A DNA stretch of 64,000 nucleotides from Citreicoccus inhibens (GCF_019039035.1 NZ_JAHNZT010000005.1:329360-393359), one strand, 5' to 3'; numbered from the stretch's first letter, positions 8,146 to 19,454 are shown. Made by a program: numbers and translations. Notes: a model not told the origin generated them from the sequence alone.

Positions 8146-9653
8146 GGGCGGCGCTGTGCGGAGTGCTGGGGCTGCTGTTGTTGGGGGCGTGCACGGAGGC
8201 GTCGGTGACGGAAGGGGGCGGGCCTCCCGTGCGAGTGGGCTCGAAGAAGTTCACCGAGTCCGTGCTCCTGGGCGAGATGGTGACGCAGCTCGCGCGCGGC
8301 GCGGGCGCCAACGCCGTTCACCGCCGTGAGCTGGGCGGCACCACGGTGCTCTGGGAGGCGCTGCGCCGAGGCGAGCTGGACATCTATCCGGAGTACACCG
8401 GCACGCTCCGGCAGGAGCTCTTCTCGCGCCGCCACCTCGCGGACGATGCGGCGTTGGCGAAGGCGCTCGCGGAGGAGGGCCTGCGCATGAGTCGCCCGCT
8501 GGGCTTCAACAACACCTACGCCCTGGGCATGAAGGAGGCGGAGGCCGAGAAGTCGGGCATCCGCCGCATCTCGGATTTGCGTCAGCACCCCGAGCTGAAG
8601 CTGGGCTTCAGCAATGAGTTCATGGACCGCGCGGATGGTTGGCCCGCGCTGCGCGCGCGCTATCAGCTCCCCCAGCGTGACGTGCGCGGGCTCGACCACG
8701 ACCTCGCGTACCGGGGCATGGACTCGGGCGCCATCGACGTGACGGACCTGTACTCGACGGACGCGGAGATCGCCGCGTACACGCTGCGCGTGCTGGAGGA
8801 TGACCTCCACCACTTTCCCGCCTACGACGCCGTGCTCGTGTACCGCGCGGATTGGGCGGAGCGGGAGCCGCGGGTGGCAGACGCGGTGCTGCGGCTCGAA
8901 GGGCACCTGTCCGAGCAGGACATGGTGGCGCTCAACGCCCGCGCGCGACTGGAGCGCGTGCCCGAGTCGCGCGTGTCCGCCGACTTCCTCGCCAGTCGGC
9001 TGGGCGTGGCGGCGAAGGTCCGGGATGAGGGCGCTGTGTCGCGCGTGTGGCGGCGCACGCGTGAGCACCTGTCGCTGGTGGGCGTGTCGCTCGCGGCGGC
9101 CATCGCGCTCGCGGTGCCGCTGGGGGTGCTCGCGTCGCGGCGGCCTCGGTTGGGGCAGGGCGTGCTGGGCTTCACCAGCATCGTGCAGACGGTGCCCTCG
9201 CTGGCGCTGCTGGTGTTCATGATTCCGCTGCTGGGCATCGGCTCGCGGCCGGCCATCGCGGCGCTGTTCCTCTACAGCCTCTTGCCCATCGTGCGGAACA
9301 CCACCGCGGGGCTCTCGGGCATCCCAGGGGAGCTGCGCGAGTCCGCCGAGGCGCTGGGGCTTCCACCGCGCGCGCGGCTGTGGCGCATCGAGCTGCCGTT
9401 GGCCGCGCCCTCCATCCTCGCGGGCATCCAGACGGCGGCGGTCATCAACGTGGGCACCGCGACGCTCGGCGCGTTGGTGGGCGCGGGGGGCTACGGCCAG
9501 CCCATCCTCACGGGCATTCGCTTGGATGACGTGGGGTTGATTCTGGAGGGCGCGGTGCCCGCGGCCGTGCTGGCCCTGCTCGTCAGTGGTCTGTTCGAGC
9601 TGGTGGAGCGCGGGGTGGTGCCCCGAGGGCTACGCCTGCGAGGCGACCCCTGA
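8142..9653 (+). CDS. Fused substrate-binding protein-permease of osmoprotectant ABC importer
   Basis: A 503-residue fusion starting at GTG 8142 inside the ATPase stop. Residues 1-20 are a lipoprotein-like signal (LLLLGAC). Residues about 25-300 match the OpuBC/OsmF binding-protein family (KKFTESVLLGEM near the start, GELDIYPEYTGT, DLYSTDAEI). From about 310 a permease domain of five or six helices follows, with the inner-membrane EAA-type loop SAEALGLPPRARLWRIELPL. Fusions in this family usually place the permease first (OpuF-like); here the binding domain is N-terminal. As the signal exports the N terminus, the binding domain would sit in the periplasm joined to the first helix. Its 3' end overlaps the convergent heme A synthase gene by 24 bases. 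Confidence 0.88.
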   Translation: MRAALCGVLGLLLLGACTEASVTEGGGPPVRVGSKKFTESVLLGEMVTQLARGAGANAVHRRELGGTTVLWEALRRGELDIYPEYTGTLRQELFSRRHLADDAALAKALAEEGLRMSRPLGFNNTYALGMKEAEAEKSGIRRISDLRQHPELKLGFSNEFMDRADGWPALRARYQLPQRDVRGLDHDLAYRGMDSGAIDVTDLYSTDAEIAAYTLRVLEDDLHHFPAYDAVLVYRADWAEREPRVADAVLRLEGHLSEQDMVALNARARLERVPESRVSADFLASRLGVAAKVRDEGAVSRVWRRTREHLSLVGVSLAAAIALAVPLGVLASRRPRLGQGVLGFTSIVQTVPSLALLVFMIPLLGIGSRPAIAALFLYSLLPIVRNTTAGLSGIPGELRESAEALGLPPRARLWRIELPLAAPSILAGIQTAAVINVGTATLGALVGAGGYGQPILTGIRLDDVGLILEGAVPAAVLALLVSGLFELVERGVVPRGLRLRGDP

Positions 9654-10607
9654 TAGCACCGGCGCTTGCTTCGCGTCGTAACCCGGCGCGTCCACCGCGA
9701 GCCCGGAGGCGCACAGCCGCACCACGCCCATCCACACCAGGTCCGCGAGCAGCAGGTGCACGAGCTGCATCCACACGGGCGCCAGCAGCACCAGATTGAC
9801 CATGCCCGCGCAGAGCTGCGCCGCGTAGACGATGACGAGCAGCATCGACGCCCGTCGCACCTCCGCCGAAGGTCGCATCCGCGCGACGACGCGACTGGCC
9901 AGCACGAGCAGCGCGCCCATTCCCACCGCGAGCAGCGGGTGCAGCACGCGCCGGCGCACCAGCACGTGCGCCGTGTCGGACATGTCCTGGCGAATGCCCT
10001 CGGCCAGGCTGGACGCGGGGAAGAGGGTGTCGCCCAGCGCGGCCACGGCGCCGCTGACCCCGAGCACCAGCAGTCCCACCACGCTCGCGGCCAGGAGCAC
10101 GCCCGTCCACCCCTGTCCGCGCCACGTCGCGCGCGCGCGCCCGGCCGACCACCACACCACCAGCGTCTGCGCGCCCACCAGGAGGAACGTGTTGATGAGG
10201 TGGATGCCCATCCACACCGCGCGCCCCATGGACTTGTTGTCCGCCACGTACTCGAGCAGCACGAGGCCCGCGCCCACCAACCCTTCCGTGAGCATGAACA
10301 CCAGCGACATCACCGCCGCGCGGCGCACCGGGTGCCCCTTGGCGTGGGCGCGCAGGCCCCAGACGCACAGGGCCACGGCCAGCACCGTGGCCAGTCCGCT
10401 CGTCAGCCGGTGGGTGTACTCGATGACGGTGGCCAGGGTGGGCGCGCGAGGAACCACCTCGCCGTTGCACACCGGCCAGTGAGCGCCACAGCCCGCCCCC
10501 GAGCCTGTCGCACGGACGAAGGCGCCCCAGAGGATGACGCCCAGGGTGTAGGCGAGCACCAGGGAGCTGAAGATCCGGAACCGACGCGACGAGGCGGGAA
10601 ACGTCAT
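9630..10607 (-). CDS. ctaA: Heme A synthase (CtaA/COX15 family)
   Basis: A 325-residue polytopic membrane protein. ATG 10607 is preferred over a start 62 codons upstream because it opens directly into the first helix (FRIFSSLVLAYTLGVILWGAFVRATGSG). The first helix pair carries the diagnostic RATGSGAGCGAHWPVCNG segment with its Cys pair, followed by EYTHRLTSG. Later HLINTFLLVGAQTLVVWW and SDTAHVLVRRRVLH hold the other His ligand candidates, and eight helices can be drawn. The family oxidises the C8 methyl of heme O to give heme A for aa3 oxidases. No cytochrome oxidase or heme O synthase gene adjoins it here. It overlaps the importer gene tail-to-tail. Confidence 0.9.
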   Translation of the reverse strand: MTFPASSRRFRIFSSLVLAYTLGVILWGAFVRATGSGAGCGAHWPVCNGEVVPRAPTLATVIEYTHRLTSGLATVLAVALCVWGLRAHAKGHPVRRAAVMSLVFMLTEGLVGAGLVLLEYVADNKSMGRAVWMGIHLINTFLLVGAQTLVVWWSAGRARATWRGQGWTGVLLAASVVGLLVLGVSGAVAALGDTLFPASSLAEGIRQDMSDTAHVLVRRRVLHPLLAVGMGALLVLASRVVARMRPSAEVRRASMLLVIVYAAQLCAGMVNLVLLAPVWMQLVHLLLADLVWMGVVRLCASGLAVDAPGYDAKQAPVLSGVASQA

Positions 10608-10828
10608 GGCGCCCGCACTAACGCACGCCCACGCCGCGCGCCGCCACGTTCGCGATGCGCCGTCCATCAGCCCGCCTGCTCTCCGCGAACGGTCCACCGT
10701 ATCCGGATACGCCCGGTCGGATGCTCCCGAGCCCGGGTTTGGATGCACGGGATGATTTCCAAACGCGGGGAACCGGCCCGTGCGCGCTGGCACGCGAGAT
10801 GCTCTGTGTCTGCCACGTGACGGATTTC

Positions 10829-10852
10829 GGAGGCGTCATGTTGGACGCCTCC
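10829..10852. repeat. Perfect 9-bp inverted repeat
   Basis: GGAGGCGTC (10829-10837) and GACGCCTCC (10844-10852) around a 6-base loop. It is the first of three consecutive hairpins. Confidence 0.7.
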
Positions 10853-10855
10853 TTG

Positions 10856-10891
10856 CCCCGGGTCGGTGCCCCCCCCTCGCCGACCCGCGGG
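10856..10891. repeat. Hairpin followed by TCTTTT
   Basis: CGGGTCGG (10859-10866) pairs with CCGACCCG (10880-10887), and three outer C-G pairs extend the stem past one bulged base. It is followed on the plus strand by GCGTCTTTT, so it could terminate a plus-strand transcript, but no plus-strand gene precedes it. It shares its GGTCGG...CCGACC core with the next hairpin. Confidence 0.6.
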
Positions 10892-10926
10892 CGTCTTTTC
10901 GAGGCCGTGAACGCAGCAGCAGTCGC

Positions 10927-10965
10927 ACCCCGGGTCGGAGGTTCCCCCCCTGCCCGACCTGGGGT
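10927..10965. repeat. 12-bp stem hairpin sharing the GGTCGG core
   Basis: ACCCCGGGTCGG (10927-10938) pairs with CCGACCTGGGGT (10954-10965), with one G-T pair and a 15-base C-rich loop. It resembles the hairpin 70 bases earlier in stem and loop (CCCCCCC), so the two look like copies of one element. Confidence 0.65.
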
Positions 10966-11012
10966 GTTCCTCGGCCCGAGGCTTCCCACAGGGGTGTGGG
11001 GAAAAGGGTGGA

Positions 11013-11037
11013 GCGCATCGCGGGCCGGGCTCCGGGC

Positions 11038-11053
<16 letters not shown>
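11013..11053 (-). terminator. 13-bp inverted repeat over the stop of the large activator
   Basis: GCGCATCGCGGGC (11013-11025) and GCCCGCGATGCGC (11041-11053) are perfectly complementary with a 15-base loop that contains the TAG stop. On the minus strand the stem is followed by a CCCTTTTCCCC run, so it can act as an intrinsic terminator while encoding the last residues. Confidence 0.5.
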
Positions 11054-13947
<2,894 letters not shown>

Positions 13948-13961
13948 GGCAGTCCCCTTGC
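13948..13961 (+). promoter_or_regulatory. Weak candidate sigma-54 promoter
   Basis: GGCAGTCCCCTTGC keeps GGCA and TTGC at the -24/-12 spacing, immediately upstream of the activator start and pointing at the membrane-protein gene 134 bases away. The leader would be long, so this is only suggestive. Confidence 0.25.
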
Positions 13962-14094
13962 GCGTCCCCCGGCCGCGCGCCCTTCAATGTGTTCTCCCCC
14001 GCGGGATTGCAAACGAATGGACATGCATGCCGGGCGGGCGGGGCTCCGAGCGAATCACTCCCTCAACACCTCGGAGAGTTGTTAGCGTCACCGC

Positions 14095-15207
14095 GTGCCT
14101 CCGTCTTCGCCTTCCGAGCCATCTTCCAACTCTCCCTCGACGACACAGGATGAGCGGCTGGCCCGCCTGGAAACGGCGCTGCGGGAAGGGCAGGCCCGGC
14201 AGGACGCGGCCCTGGAGGCGTGGGTGCGCCAGATGGGCCGGTTGCCCACCACCAAGGAGCGCCGTCGCTGGGACAAGAAGTGGCGCGTTCAGGCCAAGCG
14301 CGACGCGCGCCGGGCCGAGCGCAGCGCGCTGTCCAAGCCCGTGAAGCGGGAGCCGCTGGTCGCTGGGGCGCTGACGGTCGTCGCGGTGGTGTGCGTGCTG
14401 ATGGCGGTGCGCAACCGGGACATGTTCTGGCTCATCTTCGTGGCGCTCGGCCTGTTCCTCCGCGCCGCGAAGCACCTGCCGGACCCCGTGCCCGAGCCCA
14501 CGGGAGAGGCCACGCCCGAGTCGAAGCAGGACGCGCTGCCCACGCCAACGCAGGAGCCGGTCGATGCGAAGGCGGCACCGGTCGTCGCGCCGCCCGCGCC
14601 TGTCGTCGTGAAGTCCCCGCCGGTCGCCCCTCCCGTCACGACGTCCGGCCCGAAGGCCGCGGACCCGCGTCTGGCGCGCGTGGATGCCACCTGCGACAAA
14701 CTGCTCGCTGAGCTGCGCGCGGCGCCCGACGTGCTGCGCGAGGTGGTGCACGCGCCCGAGCGCACGGTGCAGGCGCTGCGCGAGGGTTGCCACGCGCTGG
14801 TGCGCCGCGAGCACGAGCTGCGCGCCCTCCTCACGCCCGAGGACGCCGAGCGGCTGGCGGCGGACCGCGAGCGGCTGACGGCGCGACTCGCCGCCGAGAT
14901 GGACGAGGTGGTGCGGGCGCGGCTCCAAGGCGCGCTGAACGCGCTGGACGCGCAGCGCCGCCAGCGGGAGGACCTGCGCATCGACGCGGACCGGCTGGAG
15001 GCCGAGTACACGCGGCTGGCGTACACGCTGGAGAACCTCTACGCGCAGGTGCTGCGCGTGCGCTCGGCGGATGCGTCGGGCGCGGACGTGGCGGGCGCGG
15101 GGCTGCGCCAGAGCGTGGATCAGCTCGGCGCGGAAGTGCAGGCCGTCACCGAGGCCCTGGAGGATGTCCACGGCGGACCCTCGGGCGGCCGGGTCCGCAC
15201 GCGCTGA
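14095..15207 (+). CDS. Hypothetical membrane-anchored coiled-coil protein
   Basis: A 370-residue protein starting with GTG. A Ser/Pro-rich start leads to a charged helix (DERLARLETALREGQ), a basic patch (KERRRWDKKWRVQAKRDARR), two closely spaced transmembrane helices (about 86-124, LVAGALTVVAVVCVLMAV and FWLIFVALGLFL), a Pro/Val-rich linker (125-185) and a long C-terminal alpha-helical/coiled-coil region (190-355) full of Glu, Arg and Leu. The C-terminal heptads resemble bacterial phage-shock or coiled-coil scaffold proteins, but no family is recognised. The hairpin topology would put both long helical parts in the cytoplasm. It lies divergent to the 969-residue activator. Confidence 0.65.
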   Translation: MPPSSPSEPSSNSPSTTQDERLARLETALREGQARQDAALEAWVRQMGRLPTTKERRRWDKKWRVQAKRDARRAERSALSKPVKREPLVAGALTVVAVVCVLMAVRNRDMFWLIFVALGLFLRAAKHLPDPVPEPTGEATPESKQDALPTPTQEPVDAKAAPVVAPPAPVVVKSPPVAPPVTTSGPKAADPRLARVDATCDKLLAELRAAPDVLREVVHAPERTVQALREGCHALVRREHELRALLTPEDAERLAADRERLTARLAAEMDEVVRARLQGALNALDAQRRQREDLRIDADRLEAEYTRLAYTLENLYAQVLRVRSADASGADVAGAGLRQSVDQLGAEVQAVTEALEDVHGGPSGGRVRTR

Positions 15208-15216
15208 CGTGGCGGG

Positions 15217-16626
15217 CTACTCGGTGGCGGCGCCCGCGGAGGGCCCGCGCGCCGAGCCGCCGCCTCCCAGGCGCACCGACTTGGCGTTCATGAACTCGCG
15301 CAGCCCCAGCGTGGCCAGCTCGCGCCCGTGGCCCGAGTGCTTGACGCCGCCGAAGGGCAGGCGGGGATCCGAGGCCACCATCTCGTTGACGAACACCTGG
15401 CCCGCTTCAATGCCGTCGATGAACTGCTGCTGCTCCTGCGCGTTGCGCGTCCACACGCTGGCGCCCAGGCCGAAGGGGGTCGCGTTGGCGAGCTGGAGGG
15501 CGTGGTCGATGTCTCTTGCGCGCAGCAGCGTGGCCACCGGGCCGAACAGCTCCTCGCGGAACGCGGGCGACGTCGGCGGGGGATCCGCCAGGACCGTGGG
15601 CGGGTAGAAGTATCCGGGGCGCTCCAGCGGCGCGCCGCCGAGCAGCAGCCGCGCGCCGGCCTTCACGCTCGCGTCCACCTGCGCGCGCAGCCCTTCGAGG
15701 ATGGAGAGCGTGGCCAGCGGCCCCACCTCCACCTTTGGATCCGTCGGGTCACCCACCACCACGCGGGCCATGCGCTCCAGGAAGCGGCGCTCGAACTCGG
15801 GGGCGATCGACTCGGCGATGATGAAGCGCTTGGCCGCGATGCAGGACTGGCCGTTGTTGATGAGGCGCGCGGTGACGGCGGTCTCCACGGCGCGGTCCAG
15901 GTCCGCGCTCGGCATGACGATGAACGGGTCGCTTCCGCCCAGCTCCAGCACGACCTTCTTGAGGGCTCGGCCCGCGGTGCCGCCCACGGAGCGGCCCGCG
16001 CGCTCGCTGCCGGTGAGCGTGACGGCCGCCACGCGTGGGTCCTCGATGATGCCGGCGACCTGGGGCACCTCCACGCGCAGCACCTGGAACGCGCCGCGCG
16101 GGAAGCCCGCCTCGTGGAACAGCTCCTCCAGCGCCTGCGCGCACTGGGGCACGCTGTCCGCGTGCTTGAGCAGCGCCACGTTGCCCACCATGAGCGCGGG
16201 CGCGGCGAAGCGCACCACCTGCCAGAAGGGGAAGTTCCACGGCATCACGGCCAGCACGGCGCCCAGCGGCTGGTAGTGGATGAAGGCCTGTCCGCTCCCC
16301 ATGTCGATGGGCTCGTCGCGCAGCAGGGCCTCGCCGCGCGCCACGTAGTAGCGACAGGCGGTGGCGCACTTGCGAGCCTCCGCGCGGGCGGACTCCAGCG
16401 GCTTGCCCATCTCCAGCGTCATGATGCGGCCGTAGCGGTCCGCGTTCTCTTCCAGCAGCTCCGCGGCGCGCTGGAGCCAGCTCGCGCGCTCGACCACGGA
16501 GGTGCGCCGGTAGGAGGGGAACGTCTCCGCCGCGAGCCGCAGGCGCTGCTCGACCTCGGCGTCCGTGTGGGGGGCGAAGGTGCGCAACGTCTGGCCCGTC
16601 GTCGGGTCGATGGTGGCGATGGCCAT
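15217..16626 (-). CDS. Succinate-semialdehyde-dehydrogenase-like aldehyde dehydrogenase
   Basis: A 469-residue NAD(P)-dependent aldehyde dehydrogenase. ATG 16626 (MAIATIDPTTGQ) is chosen because it matches the family N terminus; the frame is open far upstream but overlaps the divergent regulator. Catalytic Cys262 is in NNGQSCIAAKR and general base Glu228 in VLELGGSDP; the cofactor region has MPWNFPFWQVVRFAAPAL and TLTGSERAGR. The MPWNFPFWQ and LKHADSVP segments resemble the YneI/Sad and GabD group, which oxidises succinate semialdehyde in GABA/putrescine breakdown, though related members take other aldehydes. It is divergent from the FHA activator across 138 bases that contain a GTCTCG-N5-CGAGAC inverted repeat (16672-16688), a possible operator. 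Confidence 0.88.
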   Translation of the reverse strand: MAIATIDPTTGQTLRTFAPHTDAEVEQRLRLAAETFPSYRRTSVVERASWLQRAAELLEENADRYGRIMTLEMGKPLESARAEARKCATACRYYVARGEALLRDEPIDMGSGQAFIHYQPLGAVLAVMPWNFPFWQVVRFAAPALMVGNVALLKHADSVPQCAQALEELFHEAGFPRGAFQVLRVEVPQVAGIIEDPRVAAVTLTGSERAGRSVGGTAGRALKKVVLELGGSDPFIVMPSADLDRAVETAVTARLINNGQSCIAAKRFIIAESIAPEFERRFLERMARVVVGDPTDPKVEVGPLATLSILEGLRAQVDASVKAGARLLLGGAPLERPGYFYPPTVLADPPPTSPAFREELFGPVATLLRARDIDHALQLANATPFGLGASVWTRNAQEQQQFIDGIEAGQVFVNEMVASDPRLPFGGVKHSGHGRELATLGLREFMNAKSVRLGGGGSARGPSAGAATE

Positions 16627-16764
16627 GGGGGCGTCCTCGGGCTCGGGAAAGGGGGGAGCCGGGTGATAGCAGTCTCGCGGGGCGAGACAACGCCGCGCGA
16701 GGCCGGAAGTCCAGGCGCGCACGCCTCGCCCCAGAGGTGTCACATCTTCTATACGTGGGGCGGC

Positions 16765-18489
16765 ATGTCCCTGGTCCTCATCCTGCCTGACGGCCGCCGT
16801 CGCCCTCTGGACAAGTCGGTGCTCTCGGTGGGCTCCGATGCCGCGTGCGACGTGGTGCTCGACGCGGCGGGGGTGAAGCCCAGTCACGCGCTGCTGTTCC
16901 GCGAGGCGCGCGGCTGGAGCGTGTCGCCCGCGGGCAAGGGCTGCGAGGTGAAGGTGCGAGGCCGCCGCGTGGACGTGGCGCAACTCGCGGCCGGAGACAG
17001 CTTCACGGTGGGCCCGGTGACCGTGGCGCTGGCCGAGGCCGCGCCCGTCACGCAGGGCACGCCGGTCCGCTCGCGCGCTCGGCCCGTGGAGGTGATGGCG
17101 GGGTTCGCGTCGCTGCTGCTGGCTCGCCGTCCGGCGGGGGAGTTGCTCGACGCGGTGATGCGCGGGCTGGTGGAGGCGGTGGGCGCGGACGTCGCGTTCC
17201 TGGTGGTCCCCGAGGGGCGCGAGCGCCGCGTGCTGTGCGCCACGGGGCCCGTGCCGGAGGCCGCCGTGGCGGACAGCCTGGTGGACCGGGTGCTGGCGTC
17301 CGGGGCGCCCGTGCGGGTGGCGGACATCGCGGCGGACGCGGCGTTGGCCGGAGCCCCGAGCGTGGTGGCGCTGCGGTTGGTGTCCGCGCTGGTGCTGCCC
17401 TTGCGCGCCGAGTCCGCGCCTCAGGCCGTGGTGTACCTGGGGCGGTGCGTGGGCGCCCCCGCGTTCACGGCCGAGGAGCTGGAGGAGGCGCTCGCGGTGT
17501 CCTCGCTGGCGGCGCTGCTCCTGGCCACCTCGCGCGAGCTGACCGAGCTGCGGGCGCAGGTGGAGGGCCTCACCCGGCGCATCGCGGCGGCCACCTTCGA
17601 GGGCCTCATCGGCGAGTCCCCCGCCATGCGCGCGCTGTACCGGCAGGTGGAGCGGCTGGGGCCCACGTCGCTGCACGTGCTCATCCAGGGCGAGACGGGC
17701 ACGGGCAAGGAGTTGGTCGCGCGGGCGCTGCATCGGCACAGCGGGCGGCGCGGGCGGCTGGTGGCGGTCAACTGCGCGGCGCTCCCGGAGACGCTCATCG
17801 AGCGCGAGCTGTTCGGCCACGCGCGCGGCGCCTTCTCGGGGGCGGGCGCGGACCGCGCGGGGCTGGTGGAGGCGGCGGATGGCGGCACGCTCTTCCTGGA
17901 TGAAATCGGGGACATGCCATGGGCGCTCCAGTCGCGGCTCTTGCGCGTGGTGCAGGAGCGCGAGGTGACGCGGCTGGGGGAGCACAAGCCGAGGCCCGTG
18001 GACATGCGCGTGGTGTCCGCCACGCACGCGCCCCTGAAGGCCGCGGTGGAGCGAGGCACCTTCCGCGCGGACCTCCTCTTCCGCCTGGAGGAAGTCCGCG
18101 TGGACGTGCCGCCCCTGCGCGAGCGCGGCGAGGACGTGTTGCTGCTCGCGCACCACGTGCTGAGCCAGGAGGGGCGCAAGGCGCGGGGCTTCACGCAGAA
18201 GGCCACCGAGGCGCTGCGGGGCCACCCCTTCCCGGGCAACGTGCGCGAGCTCATCTCGCGGGTGCGGCGCGCCGCGGTGCTCGCCTCGGGGGAGCTGTTG
18301 GGGCCCGAGGACCTGGAGCTGGGCGCGGATGGCTCGCCCATGGTTCCGCTGGAGGACGCGCGCGACGCCTTCGTGCAGCGCTACGTGCGCGAGGCCATCG
18401 CGCGCAGCGGGGGCAGCAAGAAGGACGCGGCGGCGGCGCTGGGCATCGGCCTGCGCTCGCTGTTCCGCTACCTGGGTGAGGGGGACTGA
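16765..18489 (+). CDS. FHA-GAF sigma-54-dependent activator
   Basis: A 574-residue enhancer-binding protein starting at ATG 16765. Domain order: FHA (about 1-92, with SVGSDAACDVVL and the KPSHALL motif; the usual Gly-Arg is Gly-Ser at 23-24), GAF-like (about 110-255), AAA+ (about 278-510: GETGTGKE 309-316, GAFSGA 355-360, LFLDEIGD) and a C-terminal Fis-type helix-turn-helix (GGSKKDAAAALGIGLRSLFRYL). FHA domains bind phosphothreonine, so Ser/Thr kinases probably control it; this class is expanded in myxobacteria. A near-consensus sigma-54 promoter lies 130 bases after its stop, before a lipoprotein gene, which makes that gene its likely target. Confidence 0.93.
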   Translation: MSLVLILPDGRRRPLDKSVLSVGSDAACDVVLDAAGVKPSHALLFREARGWSVSPAGKGCEVKVRGRRVDVAQLAAGDSFTVGPVTVALAEAAPVTQGTPVRSRARPVEVMAGFASLLLARRPAGELLDAVMRGLVEAVGADVAFLVVPEGRERRVLCATGPVPEAAVADSLVDRVLASGAPVRVADIAADAALAGAPSVVALRLVSALVLPLRAESAPQAVVYLGRCVGAPAFTAEELEEALAVSSLAALLLATSRELTELRAQVEGLTRRIAAATFEGLIGESPAMRALYRQVERLGPTSLHVLIQGETGTGKELVARALHRHSGRRGRLVAVNCAALPETLIERELFGHARGAFSGAGADRAGLVEAADGGTLFLDEIGDMPWALQSRLLRVVQEREVTRLGEHKPRPVDMRVVSATHAPLKAAVERGTFRADLLFRLEEVRVDVPPLRERGEDVLLLAHHVLSQEGRKARGFTQKATEALRGHPFPGNVRELISRVRRAAVLASGELLGPEDLELGADGSPMVPLEDARDAFVQRYVREAIARSGGSKKDAAAALGIGLRSLFRYLGEGD

Positions 18490-18517
18490 CACGCCGCCCA
18501 CAGGGAGCGCGCTCGCG

Positions 18518-18535
18518 CGTGCCAACCCTGGCACG
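18518..18535. promoter_or_regulatory. 7-bp inverted repeat, possible enhancer or terminator
   Basis: CGTGCCA-ACCC-TGGCACG lies 28 bases after the activator stop and is followed by TTTCC, so it could terminate that gene. It also sits ~100 bases upstream of the -24 element, the usual place for an activator-binding enhancer. A second palindrome, GCGATATCGC (18585-18594), lies between it and the promoter. Confidence 0.4.
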
Positions 18536-18620
18536 TTTCCTCCGAGCCCCAGCGCCCGAAGCGCGCGTCCGCCCGCGTAACTCCGCGATATCGCACGCGG
18601 CCCAGCCGTGAGCGGCGGTG

Positions 18621-18634
18621 GGCACGCGGGTTGC
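18621..18634 (+). promoter_or_regulatory. Near-consensus sigma-54 (-24/-12) promoter
   Basis: GGCACGCGGGTTGC matches TGGCACG-N4-TTGC at every position except the leading T. GG and GC are 10 bases apart, and the start codon of the lipoprotein gene lies 74 bases downstream. The immediately preceding gene encodes a sigma-54 activator. Confidence 0.7.
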
Positions 18635-18707
18635 GAAGGGGGTGCCCCGGTATGCGACGGCATCGCGCCGGACGCATCACGAACGATTCCTCAAGGAGAG
18701 TCCGGTC

Positions 18708-19454
18708 ATGAAGCACATGGTGGTGAGCCTGTTCCTGGCGTTGGCGGTCGTGGGTTGCGGGGACAGCTCCGAAGGTGGAGGCAAGGGCGGTGGTGGGGGA
18801 GAAAAGGACAACCCCTCGCAGCAGGGCGGCGGGCTGTGCAGCGCGACCAACGCGTGCCCCGCCGGCCAGTTCTGTTTCAACGGCATTTGCGCCATTGGCT
18901 GTCAGTCCAACGCCAACTGCGCGGCGGACCAGTACTGCGACACGTCGGATGGGGGCGGCGTGTCCTACTGCAAGAACAAGGTGGTGCCGACGTGCACCTC
19001 TGACAGCCAGTGCCAGTCCAACCAGTTCTGCTTTGAGGGCCTGTGCAGCCTGAAGCCGCCCGAGGCCCCCGCCGCGTGCACCGTGGACACGAACACGTTC
19101 AACGACGGGTGTGACAAGTACTCCGTCTGCACGGACCCGGACGACGAGGGCTCCAAGAAGCCCTACTGCGCCACCTTCCCGGCGTGCCCCGCGGACGGCG
19201 TGTGCCCCACGGGCCTGTCCGGCTCGGTGTGCAACGATGGCTTCATCCCCGCGAAGGGCCGCTTCTGCATGCCGGGCGTCTGCAAGACGGACTCGAACTG
19301 CCCCGCCAAGTGGAGCTGCGTGAAGTTCGCGGCGAATCAGGTGCTGGGCATGTGCAGCATGGGCTCGACGGGCTTCCCGTGCATGAACAACGACCAGTGC
19401 CTCAGCAAGCAGTGCATGCAGGGCATGCCGAACATGCCCGGCGTGTGCATGTAA
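18708..19454 (+). CDS. Cys-rich lipoprotein with C-x5-C-x5-C repeats
   Basis: A 248-residue lipoprotein; ATG 18708 is preceded by AAGGAGA. The signal peptide ends AVVGC (lipobox Cys17), followed by a Gly/Ser/Lys-rich linker that would extend the protein from the membrane. The rest holds about 30 cysteines, largely in repeats of the form C-x5-C-x5-C (CSATNACPAGQFC, CQSNANCAADQYC, CTSDSQCQSNQFC, CKTDSNCPAKWSC), suggesting serial small disulfide knots. The module is common in myxobacterial surface proteins, with no proven function. A strong sigma-54 promoter precedes it and the FHA activator is its upstream neighbour, so expression is probably tied to phosphorylation signalling. A related lipoprotein gene follows. 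Confidence 0.85.
   Translation: MKHMVVSLFLALAVVGCGDSSEGGGKGGGGGEKDNPSQQGGGLCSATNACPAGQFCFNGICAIGCQSNANCAADQYCDTSDGGGVSYCKNKVVPTCTSDSQCQSNQFCFEGLCSLKPPEAPAACTVDTNTFNDGCDKYSVCTDPDDEGSKKPYCATFPACPADGVCPTGLSGSVCNDGFIPAKGRFCMPGVCKTDSNCPAKWSCVKFAANQVLGMCSMGSTGFPCMNNDQCLSKQCMQGMPNMPGVCM

Larger units (their letters stand above)
10608..11037. other. 430-base gene-free region rich in hairpins
   Basis: No convincing coding frame. It lies upstream of ctaA and downstream of the large activator, both on the minus strand. It holds a run of inverted repeats (10829-10852, 10856-10891, 10927-10965; listed separately) and the terminator-like repeat at its right border. A structured RNA or transcript-processing site is possible; the ctaA promoter should lie in 10608-10800. 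Confidence 0.6.

Noticed and set aside
10829..10965. Possible CRISPR array
   Set aside because: The hairpins are not identical, spacing is irregular and there are no cas genes.
15328..18489. 1053-residue plus-strand frame including antisense of aldehyde dehydrogenase
   Set aside because: The activator clearly starts at 16765 with the FHA domain; the preceding part has no motifs.
15217..18663. 1148-residue minus-strand frame running through the FHA activator
   Set aside because: Only 15217-16626 encodes aldehyde dehydrogenase; beyond it is antisense to a clear plus-strand activator.
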